A DNA stretch of 11,763 nt, from NCBI GenBank assembly GCA_964441595.1, contig CAYTXM010000015.1, positions 1 through 11,763 of the forward strand, in the 5' to 3' direction. The translations under genes were made by a program, and so were the position numbers. Positions 5,831 to 11,763 of this stretch are shown here, piece after piece (positions within the stretch are counted from its first letter, which is position 1; each line of letters starts with the position of its first letter). The notes beneath the pieces were generated by a model that was not told the DNA's origin, searched no databases, and saw nothing but the letters and a program-made list of their open reading frames with translations. Source of the DNA: DAOVIY01 sp964441595. Lineage in GTDB: Bacteria > Patescibacteriota > Minisyncoccia > UBA6257.

Positions 5831-7030
5831 TTATTTTACAATTTTTGTCACAACTCCAGCGCCTACGGTTCGTCCACCTTCTCTAATAGCAAAACGAGAA
5901 GTATCATCTAATGCAATTGGAGCAATTAATTTAACTTTGAACTTTACATTATCACCAGGCATAACCATTTCTACTCCTTCAGGAAGAGTAACTTCTCCTG
6001 TTACATCAGCTGTACGAATAAAGAACTGGGGTTTATAGCCGGCAAAAAACGGAGTATGCCTTCCACCTTCTTCTTTAGCCAAAATATAAACTTCGGCTTC
6101 AAATTCTGTATGAGGAGTAATAGAACCTGGCTTAGCTAATACTTGTCCCCTCTTTATTTCTTCTTTTTTGGTTCCTCTCAATAAAACGCCTACGTTATCT
6201 CCAGCTTGGCTCTCGTCAAGAGATTTATTAAACATTTCAAGACCAGTAACAACAGTTTTCACCGTTGGATGATAACCAACAATTTCTACTTCATCGTTAA
6301 TATTAATTCTTCCTCTCTCAACTCTTCCAGTAGCTACAGTACCTCGTCCTTCTATAGAAAATATATCTTCTATGGGCATTAAAAACGGCTTATCAGTATC
6401 TCTTACTGGATCAGGAAAATAAGAATCAATTGCATCTATTAATTCAAATATTGGTTTGATGTCAGCATCATCAGCAGATTTACATTCTAACGCCTTCAAA
6501 GCTGACCCTTTTATTATAGGAACATCATTACCAGGATAACCATTTTTCGTTAGAAGTTCTCTTATTTCTGTTTCAACTAACTCTAATAATTCTTTATCCT
6601 GAACCATGTCTGTTTTATTCAAAAAGACTACCATTGCAGGAACTCCAACTTGACGAGCTAAAAGAATATGCTCAAAAGTTTGTGGCATAGGACCATCAGG
6701 AGCAGAAACTACTAAGATAGCCCCATCCATTTGCGCTGACCCAGTAACCATATTTTTAATATAATCAATATGTCCTGGGCAATCGATATGAGCATAATGC
6801 CTTTTTTCAGTTTCATACTCAGAGTGATGAACATTAATGGTAATACCACGAGCTTTTTCTTCAGGAGCCTTATCAATCTCATCAACATTAAGAGCCTTCT
6901 TCGCCAAGCCTTTCAAATGAAGCGCGTGTGAAATAGCAGCTGTTAAAGTAGTTTTACCATGATCAATGTGACCAATAGTTCCTACGTTCATATGTGTTTT
7001 TCCACGAACAAATTTTTCTTTTTCTGCCAT
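5831..7030 (-). CDS. tuf: elongation factor Tu
   Basis: EF-Tu is the GTPase that delivers aminoacyl-tRNA to the ribosomal A site in the cytoplasm. The 399-residue product is complete, with three domains. The G domain has G1 GHIDHGKT (20-27), switch I ARGITIN (60-66), G3 DCPGH (83-87, catalytic His87), G4 NKTD (138-141) and G5 SAL (176-178). Domain II contains SIEGRGTVATGRVERG, and the C-terminus is the typical GGRTVGAGVVTKIVK. Two conserved spots differ: Ile88 replaces the usual Ala of GHADY, and Phe119 replaces the Arg of PQTREH. The Gln associated with kirromycin resistance (E. coli Gln124) is kept as Gln127. A consensus promoter lies upstream, overlapping the fusA stop, so the gene probably has its own transcript as well as read-through. 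The leader is A-rich and lacks an SD. Confidence 0.98.
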   Translation of the reverse strand: MAEKEKFVRGKTHMNVGTIGHIDHGKTTLTAAISHALHLKGLAKKALNVDEIDKAPEEKARGITINVHHSEYETEKRHYAHIDCPGHIDYIKNMVTGSAQMDGAILVVSAPDGPMPQTFEHILLARQVGVPAMVVFLNKTDMVQDKELLELVETEIRELLTKNGYPGNDVPIIKGSALKALECKSADDADIKPIFELIDAIDSYFPDPVRDTDKPFLMPIEDIFSIEGRGTVATGRVERGRININDEVEIVGYHPTVKTVVTGLEMFNKSLDESQAGDNVGVLLRGTKKEEIKRGQVLAKPGSITPHTEFEAEVYILAKEEGGRHTPFFAGYKPQFFIRTADVTGEVTLPEGVEMVMPGDNVKFKVKLIAPIALDDTSRFAIREGGRTVGAGVVTKIVK

Positions 7031-7048
7031 GTTTTTTAATTTTAATTT

Positions 7049-7078
7049 TTATTTTTTTATTTTTTTGACTTTTGTCAT
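7049..7078 (-). CDS. possible nine-codon leader ORF upstream of tuf
   Basis: In the tuf leader an ATG at 7078 opens a nine-codon frame encoding MTKVKKIKK and ending in TAA, 18 bases before the tuf start. Its ATG lies nine bases after the predicted -10 element, so a transcript from that promoter would begin a base or a few bases ahead of it. The peptide is mostly Lys, which any A-rich stretch gives. The frame may therefore be accidental, and nothing in the sequence proves translation. Confidence 0.2.
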   Translation of the reverse strand: MTKVKKIKK

Positions 7079-7087
7079 GTGTCTATA

Positions 7088-7116
7088 ATATTAAGGCATA
7101 ACTAATTCATTGTCAA
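7088..7116 (-). promoter_or_regulatory. sigma70-type promoter for tuf-rpsJ
   Basis: On the minus strand a perfect -35 TTGACA (7116-7111) is followed after exactly 17 bases by TAATAT (7093-7088), four of six matches to TATAAT. The -35 box overlaps the TGA stop of fusA. The expected start near 7081 leaves about 50 bases of A-rich leader before the tuf ATG. The position at the head of tuf, in the only sizeable gap between fusA and rpsJ, supports a real promoter that raises EF-Tu output above the rest of the str operon. Confidence 0.65.
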
Positions 7117-9221
7117 GTTGTAGGCTCTTTACCTACTATCTCTTCTGTGATATTAGCAGGAACTTCTTTATAGCAAAAGAACTCCATAGTAAAGGTACCT
7201 CTACCTTCAGTCATAGAACGTAATTTTGTGGCGAAACCAAACATTTCCCCTAAAGGAACTTTAGCATTAATTACTTTCATAGTTCCTCTATCATGCATAC
7301 TTTCTACAAGACCTCTTTTAGAACTTATATCGCCCATAACATCTCCTAAAAATTTTTCAGGTACCACAACCTCTAATTTCATTATTGGCTCCAAAAGAAC
7401 AGGATTAGCTCTCTTGGCTCCATCTTGAAAAGCCATAGAGCCAGCGATCTTAAAAGCAAAATCTGAAGAATCTACATCATGGAAAGATCCATCATAAAGC
7501 GTAACTTTTACATCAGACATTGGATAACCTGCTAAAATACCTTTATCTAAAGCCTCAACTATTCCTTTGCGCACCGCTGGAATAAATTCCTTTGGAATAT
7601 CTCCACCTTTAATACTATCAACAAATTCAAATCCCTTCCCATTTTCTAATGGCTCTAATCTCAATAAAACATGCCCATATTGACCACGTCCTCCTGATTG
7701 TCGAATATACCTTCCCTCGCTTTCAACGGTTTTTTTGATTGTTTCTCTATAAGCTACTTGCGGCTTTCCAGTATCCACTTTAAGATTAAACTCCCTTTTC
7801 ATTCTATCTACCAAGATTTCCAAATGAAGTTCGCCCATTCCGGAAATAATTGTTTCCGAAGTTTCTTCGTCAGTTTTTATCTGAAAAGTTGGATCTTCTT
7901 CAGCTAATTTTTTTAAGACCAAAGACATTTTTTCTTGGTCAGATTTTGTCTGTGGTTCTACTTTTATTGAAATAACAGGTTCTGGGAAAAAAATCTTTTC
8001 TAAAATAACAGGCGAATTAATATCACACAAAGTGTCGCCTGTTCCCGTATTTTTTAACCCAACTGTAGCCGCTATATCGCCTGCTCTTATTTCATCTAAT
8101 TCTTCGCGACGGTTAGAATGCATTTGCAATAATCTCCCAATTCTTTCTTGGCTTGATTTAGTGGCATTAAGGATATAATTACCTTTCTTAAATGTCCCAG
8201 AATAAACCCGGAAAAAACTTAATGTCCCTACATAAGGATCGTTTGCAACCTTAAATACCAAAGCGGCAAAAGATTTTTTATCATCAGGCAAACAAATAAC
8301 TTTTTCTCCTGTTTTAGGATGAATTCCTTCAACAGCTGGAACATCTTTTGGAGAGGGCATATATTCCACAATCGCGTCAATAAGAGGTTGCACTCCTTTA
8401 TTTTTAAAAGAAGAGCCGCAAAGAACGGGAACAATATCTCCTTTAATCGTAATATCTCTTAAAACCTCTCTCATTTTTTCTTCTTTTGGTTCTTTGCCTT
8501 CTAAATATTCATTTAATAATTTTTCATCCTGCTCTACTATTTTTTCTACTAATAACTTTCTGTATTCTTTAGCTTTATCCAGTAAGTCTGAAGGGATTTC
8601 TTTGGCAACCATTTTTTCGCCTCTTTCACCTTCAAAATACACAGCTTTCATTGTAATCAAATCAATAATTCCTTCAAATTTATCTTCAGCCCCAATAGGT
8701 ATATTAATTGGTTGCGCATTTGGAGTTAATCTTTCGTGAATAGATTTTAATCCTTTATAAAAGTCAGCGCCTATTCTATCCATTTTATTAATAAAGCACA
8801 TCCTTGGAACATTATATTTGTCAGCCTGATGCCAAACTGTTTCTGACTGGGATTCCACACCAGCCACTCCATCAAAAATTACTACTGCGCCATCAAGAAT
8901 TCTTAAAGATCGCTGTACTTCAGCAGTAAAATCAATATGTCCTGGGGTATCAATAATATTTATGCGATGTTCATAATTAGTATCCTGATTTCTATATGAA
9001 GGAATCCAAAAACAAGTAGTGGCAGCAGAAGTAATGGTAATTCCTCTTTCCCTTTCTTGATCCATCCAATCCATTATAGTATCTCCGTCATCTATGTTTC
9101 CTATTTTATGTGATATTCCTGTATAAAATAAAACACGCTCAGTACTAGTAGTCTTACCAGCGTCAATATGAGCTATAAAACCGATGTCCCTTATTTTATC
9201 TATAGGATATACTTTGGTCAT
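7113..9221 (-). CDS. fusA: elongation factor G
   Basis: EF-G is the translocase GTPase that moves tRNAs and mRNA through the ribosome and, with RRF, recycles it. From ATG 9221 the product has 702 residues, the family norm. An in-frame TTG at 9251 would add ten residues inside rpsG, and I reject it. The G domain has G1 AHIDAGKTT (17-25), switch I ERGITI (58-63), G3 DTPGHIDF (91-98) and G4 NKMD (145-148). Domain II/III blocks include GDIAATVGLKNTGTGDTL and SGMGELHLEILVDRMKREF. Domain IV has GGRGQYGHV, and domain V ends with RGTFTMEFFCYKEVP. All catalytic motifs are intact. It starts ten bases after rpsG with no SD motif and ends at the tuf promoter. Confidence 0.98.
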   Translation of the reverse strand: MTKVYPIDKIRDIGFIAHIDAGKTTSTERVLFYTGISHKIGNIDDGDTIMDWMDQERERGITITSAATTCFWIPSYRNQDTNYEHRINIIDTPGHIDFTAEVQRSLRILDGAVVIFDGVAGVESQSETVWHQADKYNVPRMCFINKMDRIGADFYKGLKSIHERLTPNAQPINIPIGAEDKFEGIIDLITMKAVYFEGERGEKMVAKEIPSDLLDKAKEYRKLLVEKIVEQDEKLLNEYLEGKEPKEEKMREVLRDITIKGDIVPVLCGSSFKNKGVQPLIDAIVEYMPSPKDVPAVEGIHPKTGEKVICLPDDKKSFAALVFKVANDPYVGTLSFFRVYSGTFKKGNYILNATKSSQERIGRLLQMHSNRREELDEIRAGDIAATVGLKNTGTGDTLCDINSPVILEKIFFPEPVISIKVEPQTKSDQEKMSLVLKKLAEEDPTFQIKTDEETSETIISGMGELHLEILVDRMKREFNLKVDTGKPQVAYRETIKKTVESEGRYIRQSGGRGQYGHVLLRLEPLENGKGFEFVDSIKGGDIPKEFIPAVRKGIVEALDKGILAGYPMSDVKVTLYDGSFHDVDSSDFAFKIAGSMAFQDGAKRANPVLLEPIMKLEVVVPEKFLGDVMGDISSKRGLVESMHDRGTMKVINAKVPLGEMFGFATKLRSMTEGRGTFTMEFFCYKEVPANITEEIVGKEPTT

Positions 9222-9231
9222 AATATTAAAT

Positions 9232-9699
9232 TTAGAAACGAAAACGGGCAAAGGCGCGATTTGCCTCGGCCATACGATGAGTCTCTAATTTTTTCTTTAT
9301 AGCCGCCCCTTCATTTTTTGAAGCCAAGATTAATTCCTCTGCCAATCTTTCTGACATTGCTTTTCCTTTTTTAGCTCTGGACATATTAATAATCCAACGA
9401 CAAGCTAATGTAATTTTTCTATATTCAGGAACCGCTTGAGGAACTTGATAATTAGCGCCTCCTATTCTTCTACTTTTAATTTCTAATTCTGGTGAAACAT
9501 TTTTAATAGCTAAATCAAAGATACTCAATGGATCTTGCTTAGTTTGTTTTTTAATATTTTCCATTGTGTTATAAAGAACTCTCTGCGCCACTGACTTTTT
9601 TCCATCCTTCATTAAATAATTAATAAAGCGCGTCGCCAAAGCGCTTTTATAAATTAAATCTGGTTCGTATTCTTTTTCTTGCCTATGTTTTCTCCTCAT
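9232..9699 (-). CDS. rpsG: 30S ribosomal protein uS7 (S7)
   Basis: uS7 is the primary assembly protein of the 30S head and lines the E site; in E. coli it also represses the str operon by binding its own mRNA. The 155-residue product has normal length and signatures. It starts MRRKHRQEKEYEPDLIY, then has FINYLMKDGKKSVAQRVLY, the hallmark RRIGGANYQVPQAVPEYRK, WIINMSRAKKGKAMSERLAEEL and the C-terminal ETHRMAEANRAFARFRF. The start ATG is nine bases after the rpsL stop. That spacing leaves no room for an E. coli-type S7-binding structure between rpsL and rpsG. Confidence 0.98.
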   Translation of the reverse strand: MRRKHRQEKEYEPDLIYKSALATRFINYLMKDGKKSVAQRVLYNTMENIKKQTKQDPLSIFDLAIKNVSPELEIKSRRIGGANYQVPQAVPEYRKITLACRWIINMSRAKKGKAMSERLAEELILASKNEGAAIKKKLETHRMAEANRAFARFRF

Positions 9700-9708
9700 A
9701 ATAGATGC

Positions 9709-9975
9709 TTATTCTTTTGCTTTTTTTGTTCCATATTTACTTCTTTGCTGTTTTCTTCCATCTACTCCAGAAATATCATGTTTGCCACGNNNNNNNNNNN
9801 NNNNNNNNNNNNNNNNNNNNNNNNNNNNNNNNNNNNNNNNNNNNNNNNNNNNNNNNNNNNNNNNNNNNNNNNNNNNNNNNNNNNNNNNNTCAAAAGAAAA
9901 AGACAGAGCAACTGATTTGCTCTTCTTCACAATTGATTTTCTCCCTTTTTTAATTAATTGATGTAAAGTAGGCAT
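9709..9975 (-). CDS. rpsL: 30S ribosomal protein uS12 (S12), interrupted by an assembly gap
   Basis: uS12 monitors codon-anticodon pairing in the decoding centre and is the classic streptomycin-resistance locus. The visible N-terminus (MPTLHQLIKKGRKSIVKK, then SKSVAL) and C-terminus (RGKHDISGVDGRKQQRSKYG, then TKKAKE) are clearly uS12, and both ends are intact. The middle is 100 N. The first residue after the gap matches E. coli position 99 and the last before it is about residue 28. About 70 residues are therefore missing, including the PKKPNSA loop and the Asp88 methylthiolation site; the real gap is nearer 210 bases than 100. The frame across the N run agrees only by chance of length. The gene heads the str operon behind a strong promoter. 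Confidence 0.95.
   Translation of the reverse strand: MPTLHQLIKKGRKSIVKKSKSVALSFSFXXXXXXXXXXXXXXXXXXXXXXXXXXXXXXXXXXRGKHDISGVDGRKQQRSKYGTKKAKE
9790..9889. other. 100-N scaffold gap inside rpsL
   Basis: Exactly 100 N occupy this interval. A round 100 is a common placeholder for a gap of unknown size in scaffolded metagenome or draft assemblies. Alignment of the two flanks to uS12 predicts about 70 missing codons, so coordinates to the right of the gap are probably offset by around 110 bases in the real genome. Nothing can be said about the sequence inside. Confidence 0.98.
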
Positions 9976-9985
9976 AACAGAAAAT

Positions 9986-10014
9986 AGTTTAGCAAATAAG
10001 GCATTTTATGTCAA
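9986..10014 (-). promoter_or_regulatory. sigma70-type promoter of the str operon (rpsL), near-leaderless
   Basis: On the minus strand a perfect TTGACA (10014-10009) is followed after 17 bases by TAAACT (9991-9986), preceded by TGC, which makes an extended -10 (TGnTAAACT). The -35 box begins directly after the TGA stop of the M50 protease gene. Only ten bases lie between the -10 and the rpsL ATG at 9975. Transcription starting at the usual distance would leave about three to five leader bases. This is the best promoter in the window by motif and position. Confidence 0.72.
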
Positions 10015-10635
10015 TCAGCCCAATGGAATCCCTGTTAAAATTAAGAAGAATGATTTAATAATCGGTAAAATAATCGCCCCTGCAAACATAATAAAAAGAA
10101 ACAAAACAATGATGCCATATCGGTGAAGAAAGATTTCTAATTCACGGGATGGAAAAAAATAAAATAATATTTTTGAACCGTCCAATGGAGGTATCGGCAA
10201 CAGATTGAACACTCCTAAAACTAGATTAATCCATACAATAAACATTAAAAACGGCAAAAGCGATACAAACGAAGAAGTTATAATTATTATTCTAATAATC
10301 AATCCAAAAATAAGAGCCAAGCAAAAATTGGATACTGGTCCGGCAAAAGCCAATATAGCTGAATCACGACGCGGCATTTTAAGATTCAATGGATTATAAG
10401 GAACAGGTTTAGCCCAACCAAATATAAATCCTGATTTCATTAAAACTAGCATCAAAGGAACAAGAACAGACCCAATCGGATCTAAATGTTTTAATGGGTT
10501 TAATGTTAAACGTCCCATTTTTTCTGCTGTGTCGTCGCCCAAACGTAAAGCAGCCAATCCATGAGAAACTTCATGAACAACAACAGAAAATAAAAGAATT
10601 ATAAGCTGAAAAATTAAAGGAATTTCTGCAAACAT
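10015..10635 (-). CDS. M50-family site-2-type zinc metalloprotease, membrane
   Basis: This is an intramembrane zinc metalloprotease of peptidase family M50 (the S2P/SpoIVFB class), which cuts membrane-embedded substrates such as anti-sigma factors. The 206-residue product has the zinc-binding HEVSH motif at residues 21-25 inside the first hydrophobic segment. The second signature, NLLPIPPLDG (144-153), lies in a later helix, and Asp152 completes the zinc site. Further hydrophobic segments lie around 56-72, 93-119, 126-146 and 171-203. There is no PDZ domain, so it belongs to the short, PDZ-less subtype common in bacteria and archaea. The substrate cannot be told. It sits between a terminator upstream and the rpsL promoter directly downstream, so it is probably a separate unit; no strong promoter of its own is evident. 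Confidence 0.92.
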   Translation of the reverse strand: MFAEIPLIFQLIILLFSVVVHEVSHGLAALRLGDDTAEKMGRLTLNPLKHLDPIGSVLVPLMLVLMKSGFIFGWAKPVPYNPLNLKMPRRDSAILAFAGPVSNFCLALIFGLIIRIIIITSSFVSLLPFLMFIVWINLVLGVFNLLPIPPLDGSKILFYFFPSRELEIFLHRYGIIVLFLFIMFAGAIILPIIKSFFLILTGIPLG

Positions 10636-10696
10636 AAATTTAATAATTAAAATATACTTATTTTATTGTATCATTCTTTTATCTTTTTTAAAAACA

Positions 10697-10725
10697 ATAG
10701 CAGGCATGATAAACATACCTGCTAT
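10697..10725 (-). terminator. bidirectional intrinsic terminator after the membrane-protein gene
   Basis: ATAGCAGG and CCTGCTAT form an 8-bp stem, extended after a C/A mismatch by ATG/CAT, around a five-base loop. On the minus strand it is followed by TGTTTTT, and it lies about 26 bases after the stop of the 121-codon membrane-protein gene. This fits termination of the phosphorylase/membrane-protein transcript. The remainder of the 116-base intergenic stretch (10636-10751) is A/T-rich, and I see nothing else firm in it. Confidence 0.75.
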
Positions 10726-10751
10726 CTTTATTTCTATTAATGATTAATTTC

Positions 10752-11117
10752 CTAAATCAGCATGAAGATGTAGTAAGTTAAAACCAACAGAACTACACCA
10801 AATACTCTTAAAAAAACATCTGAGATACCAGTGAAATAATTTAACATGCGATTCATTTTGCTTTTTGGCAAAAGTAACGTAAATAATCCTTTAATACCTG
10901 CCCAAACTGCTAAAATCTGAATAGGTAAAGGAGTGCTTAGTGAATTCGCAGACTGCCAAAGCAAAACAGCAATTATTAGAGCTATTATTCCCCATACCCA
11001 ATAAGGACCGCTATGAGTAAACTTTAAGGCTAAACCTATTGCTTTTCTAGGGGCAAAAAGCATAAGAATCCCAAAAATTCCCCATACAACCACAAGAAAA
11101 TAAAGTATCCAAATCAT
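10752..11117 (-). CDS. small four-helix membrane protein, unknown function
   Basis: I do not recognise the family with confidence. The 121-residue product has four predicted membrane helices at about residues 3-22, 38-57, 64-83 and 98-119, with short basic loops after helix 1 (PRKAIGLALKF) and helix 3 (PKSKMNRMLNYF). No catalytic motif or signal peptide beyond helix 1 is visible. The two halves resemble each other: a W, a G-L stretch, a proline followed by basic residues, an FT pair, and then an R/W..G start of the next helix. This suggests an internal duplication of a two-helix unit, loosely like small DUF2065-type proteins. It starts 49 bases after the phosphorylase stop and ends before a clear terminator. 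Coding status is supported by the sharply patterned hydrophobicity and by its position in the strand-consistent gene run. Confidence 0.75.
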   Translation of the reverse strand: MIWILYFLVVVWGIFGILMLFAPRKAIGLALKFTHSGPYWVWGIIALIIAVLLWQSANSLSTPLPIQILAVWAGIKGLFTLLLPKSKMNRMLNYFTGISDVFLRVFGVVLLVLTYYIFMLI

Positions 11118-11155
11118 ATTTTTATTTTTTTAAAATTATCGACCTTCTATACATT

Positions 11156-11184
11156 ACTATACTACCTTATGATATGTTATACAA
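11156..11184 (-). promoter_or_regulatory. weak candidate promoter for the membrane-protein gene
   Basis: On the minus strand TTGTAT (11184-11179) and TATAGT (11161-11156) are spaced by 17 bases, with about 38 bases from the -10 to the ATG at 11117. The -10 matches five of six positions but the -35 only three. The gene could as easily be co-transcribed with the phosphorylase upstream. Confidence 0.2.
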
Positions 11185-11763
11185 TTCTAATTTTTGTAAA
11201 GCATGCTTAGCTAAAATTAACCTTTGCTCACTATTAGTATAAAAAATACAAAGAATATCATCCTTTTTCACTCTTTCTCCAATAGACTTATTTAAATAAG
11301 CTCCTGCTTCTTTAGTTGAAGGCGTACCTAATAGTCCACAAATCTTGTTCAGATTTTTATTATGGATAGACTTAACCAAGCCACTTTGAGAAGATTTCAA
11401 TTCATAAGTGATTCTACCCAAAAGAATTTCTTCGGAATCAATTTTCGGATTTCCTCCTTGCGCTTTTATAATTTCTTGCATCTTTTCCAAGGCATTTTTT
11501 GATCGCAAGCTTTCTAAAGCTAATCTTTTTCCTGTTCTTTTTTTTGCTCTTCCAACTAATTCCAATAAATCTCCGGATAATTGAGCGGCTTTCTCTTCTA
11601 AATCTTTCGGCATATTTTCTTTTTGTTGTAAAACTCTCATTACATCTCTTGCTTCCAAGCAAGGGCCTATACCTCTCCCTATAGGACCCATTGTTTTTTG
11701 AGAAATAATTTTAATTTTAATATTAAATCTTTTTGCTAAATACAAGAATAAATTTTTAACAAA
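11167..11763 (-). CDS. AMP phosphorylase / thymidine phosphorylase family, C-terminal part
   Basis: This is the C-terminal 198 residues of a nucleoside phosphorylase of the DeoA/AMP phosphorylase family; the gene enters from the right edge with no start inside the window. The motif GPIGRGIGPCLEARDVMRVL is the characteristic phosphorylase block, and the region after it (KDLEEKAAQLSGDLLELVG) fits archaeal-type AMP phosphorylases better than classic thymidine phosphorylase. The C-terminal domain (EAGAYLNKSIGERVKKDDIL, then FYTNSEQRL) is the usual barrel-hammerhead ending. AMP phosphorylase splits AMP and phosphate into adenine and ribose-1,5-bisphosphate, the first step of the archaeal/CPR AMP pathway that feeds form II/III or III RuBisCO. 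AMP versus thymidine specificity cannot be settled from the C-terminus alone. Confidence 0.88.
   Translation of the reverse strand, partial: FVKNLFLYLAKRFNIKIKIISQKTMGPIGRGIGPCLEARDVMRVLQQKENMPKDLEEKAAQLSGDLLELVGRAKKRTGKRLALESLRSKNALEKMQEIIKAQGGNPKIDSEEILLGRITYELKSSQSGLVKSIHNKNLNKICGLLGTPSTKEAGAYLNKSIGERVKKDDILCIFYTNSEQRLILAKHALQKLELYNIS

Noticed and set aside
7031..7075. A/T homopolymer-rich stretch before tuf as a replication origin or repeat array
   Set aside because: No DnaA boxes, no periodic repeat units and only about 45 bases; it is explained as an A-rich 5' leader.
8228..8434. Second minus-strand frame inside fusA
   Set aside because: It lies entirely within the conserved EF-G coding region in another frame, with no start context or homology.
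9222..9251. Longer EF-G reading from a TTG at 9251
   Set aside because: It lies inside the end of rpsG and adds residues without homology; ATG 9221 gives the standard EF-G N-terminus.
9679..9953. Plus-strand open frames spanning the N run
   Set aside because: They exist only because N codons contain no stops; the true gene is rpsL on the minus strand.
1..11763. UGA recoding (genetic code 25) as in some CPR lineages
   Set aside because: TGA serves as the terminal stop of fusA, rplW and the M50 gene, and no conserved gene is interrupted by an in-frame TGA.

Overview
The window is a strongly AT-rich stretch in which every supported gene lies on the minus strand. It should therefore be read from the right edge (11763) to the left edge (1). 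It holds a contiguous str - S10 - spc ribosomal-protein locus, preceded by three accessory genes. The likely host is a Patescibacteria/CPR bacterium, most plausibly a parcubacterium. That is inferred from the very Lys-rich ribosomal proteins with extra charged tails, the near-total absence of Shine-Dalgarno motifs, the compact fused str/S10/spc order and an archaeal-type AMP phosphorylase. TGA ends several genes (fusA, rplW and the M50 protease), so the recoded UGA=Gly of Gracilibacteria/Absconditabacteria does not apply. The placement comes from protein appearance only and has not been tested with a tree.

Layout in transcription order. 11763-10640: the C-terminal part of an AMP/thymidine phosphorylase (cut by the window edge), then a small four-helix membrane protein of unknown function, then a bidirectional intrinsic terminator. 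10635-10015: an M50 site-2-type zinc metalloprotease in the membrane. 10014-5494: a consensus promoter whose expected start lies only a few bases before rpsL, then rpsL (uS12, interrupted by a 100-N assembly gap), rpsG (uS7), fusA (EF-G), a second consensus promoter, tuf (EF-Tu) and rpsJ (uS10). 5493-5411: an intergenic stretch with a perfect 10-bp GC-rich hairpin and T-run just before rplC. 5410-1: rplC, rplD, rplW, rplB, rpsS, rplV, rpsC, rplP, rpmC, rpsQ, rplN and the start of rplX, tightly packed.

The ribosomal proteins and elongation factors together make up a core translation supply unit. Co-transcription is suggested by short gaps and overlaps (an ATGA overlap of rplW/rplB and a 35-nt overlap of rpsQ/rplN). 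Two good sigma70-type promoters (before rpsL and before tuf) and the hairpin before rplC divide the locus into str, tuf-rpsJ and S10/spc blocks.

I do not see a defence system, mobile element, CRISPR array, tRNA or rRNA here. The items most worth a second look are regulatory: the rpsJ-rplC hairpin, the near-leaderless rpsL promoter and a nine-codon mini-ORF in the tuf leader. After those come the charged tails on uL23, uL22, uS19 and uS17, and an internally duplicated small membrane protein. No intergenic region exceeds 300 bases.
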